NCBI GenBank assembly: GCA_038230695.1
Contig: JBBRMT010000002.1
Location: 1-60,915 of the forward strand
Reading direction: 5' to 3'
DNA from: QHBQ01 sp038230695
GTDB lineage: Bacteria > Chloroflexota > Chloroflexia > QHBQ01
Length of the DNA: 60,915 nucleotides
The notes under the pieces are model-generated. The model did not search any database and was not told the origin of the DNA. It worked only from the letters and a program-made list of their open reading frames with translations. Shown here piece after piece: positions 60,511 through 60,915 of this stretch. Position 1 is the first letter of the stretch. Every line of letters starts with the position of its first letter. Both the position numbers and the translations under genes were made by a program.

Positions 60511-60915
60511 ATGCTTAACGGAGAACTGGTAATCGAAGACCTTCATGTATCTATAGAAGGCAAGGAAATCCTGCGCGGCATCAATCTGACCATCAAGCAG
60601 GGCGAAGTCCACGCGCTGATGGGGCCGAACGGTAGCGGAAAGTCTACCCTGGCTTACGCGCTGGCGGGCCACCCCAAGTACATAATTACCAAGGGCAAAG
60701 TGACGTTCAAAGGCGAAAACGTACTCACCATGTCGGCGGACAAGCGGGCGCGGCTGGGGCTGTTCCTCGCCTTCCAGTATCCCAGCGCTGTGCCAGGGGT
60801 CAGTGTCGCCAACTTCCTGCGGAGCGCGGTGCGGGCCAAGATCAAGGGTTCCTCGATCAGCGGTGGCGGCAACGGCACGGTTGGCGCGGTAGTCAATGCA
60901 GAGGGCGAAGCGGTT
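60511..60915 (+). CDS. sufC: Fe-S cluster assembly ATPase SufC (3' partial)
   Basis: The open frame starts at ATG 60511 (AAGGAG upstream) and runs off the right edge after 135 codons. ABC-type ATPase start with LVIEDLHVSIEGKEILRGIN, Walker A GPNGSGKST (~36-44), and the Q-loop region LFLAFQYPSAVPGVSVANFL that is characteristic of SufC. SufC energises the SufBCD scaffold for Fe-S cluster assembly. The downstream sufB and sufD genes are expected outside the window. Confidence 0.93.
   Translation, partial: MLNGELVIEDLHVSIEGKEILRGINLTIKQGEVHALMGPNGSGKSTLAYALAGHPKYIITKGKVTFKGENVLTMSADKRARLGLFLAFQYPSAVPGVSVANFLRSAVRAKIKGSSISGGGNGTVGAVVNAEGEAV

Overview
The window is one GC-rich bacterial contig of about 61 kb. 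Gene content suggests an environmental Chloroflexota (Chloroflexi) member: a two-domain M16 peptidase, zinc-ribbon/TPR proteins, CelR-type glycanase control, a SufR-SufC pair, many GTG/TTG starts, and intergenic DNA full of short palindromic and heptameric repeats. This placement is inference; no rRNA or tRNA gene was recognised.

Layout. 1-13 kb: partial FHA/winged-helix regulator, GlcD-type oxidase, aconitase, mscS-nadD pair, a GH8 glucanase broken by one in-frame stop behind a CelR-like operator, lipoprotein, SRPBCC and flavin reductase proteins, zinc-ribbon membrane and TPR proteins. 13.6-22.9 kb: a tandem trio of related four-helix membrane proteins (one decayed), M16 peptidase, alpha/beta hydrolase, LmbE-like deacetylase, tandem GNAT protein. 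22.9-30.9 kb: a replicon-like cassette with an ExeA-type AAA ATPase, MerR regulator, ParA, ParB, a P22 antirepressor-like protein, a TPR protein and a large winged-helix protein ending in a DnaA-domain-I-like module. An array of about ten parS-like iterons lies inside and behind that last gene. A 170-nt non-coding RNA with its own promoter and terminator sits in the cassette. 31-41.7 kb: YggT, a small structured transcript, MOSC, Bcp, a small basic protein, methyltransferase, TPR, GH5 glycanase, a frameshifted membrane protein, MazF-type toxin-antitoxin, DHA2 exporter and lipoprotein. 41.7-53.9 kb: DUF3352 protein, then fabG-fabD-fabF, a McrC/McrB-like restriction pair with a Phd/ParE toxin-antitoxin, then a second fabF. 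54-61 kb: a GNAT-sirtuin fusion, two SnoaL-like proteins, a Na+/H+ antiporter, an Asn/Gly-rich repeat protein, a SufR-like regulator and the start of sufC.

Three repeat families recur between and sometimes inside genes: PAL-A (stem GGGCG...CGCCC with a flanking CTAC), PAL-B (stem CCCTCCC...GGGAGGG with a CCCACCCC flank) and HEP (tandem units of 7 bp). They have altered gene ends (fabG C-terminus, parA/parB junction, M16 linker).

The strongest candidate for a new system is the 22.9-30.9 kb cassette. It looks like a partition locus joined to a lambda-O-like initiator whose binding sites are encoded in its own linkers. The GNAT-sirtuin fusion is the second strongest.
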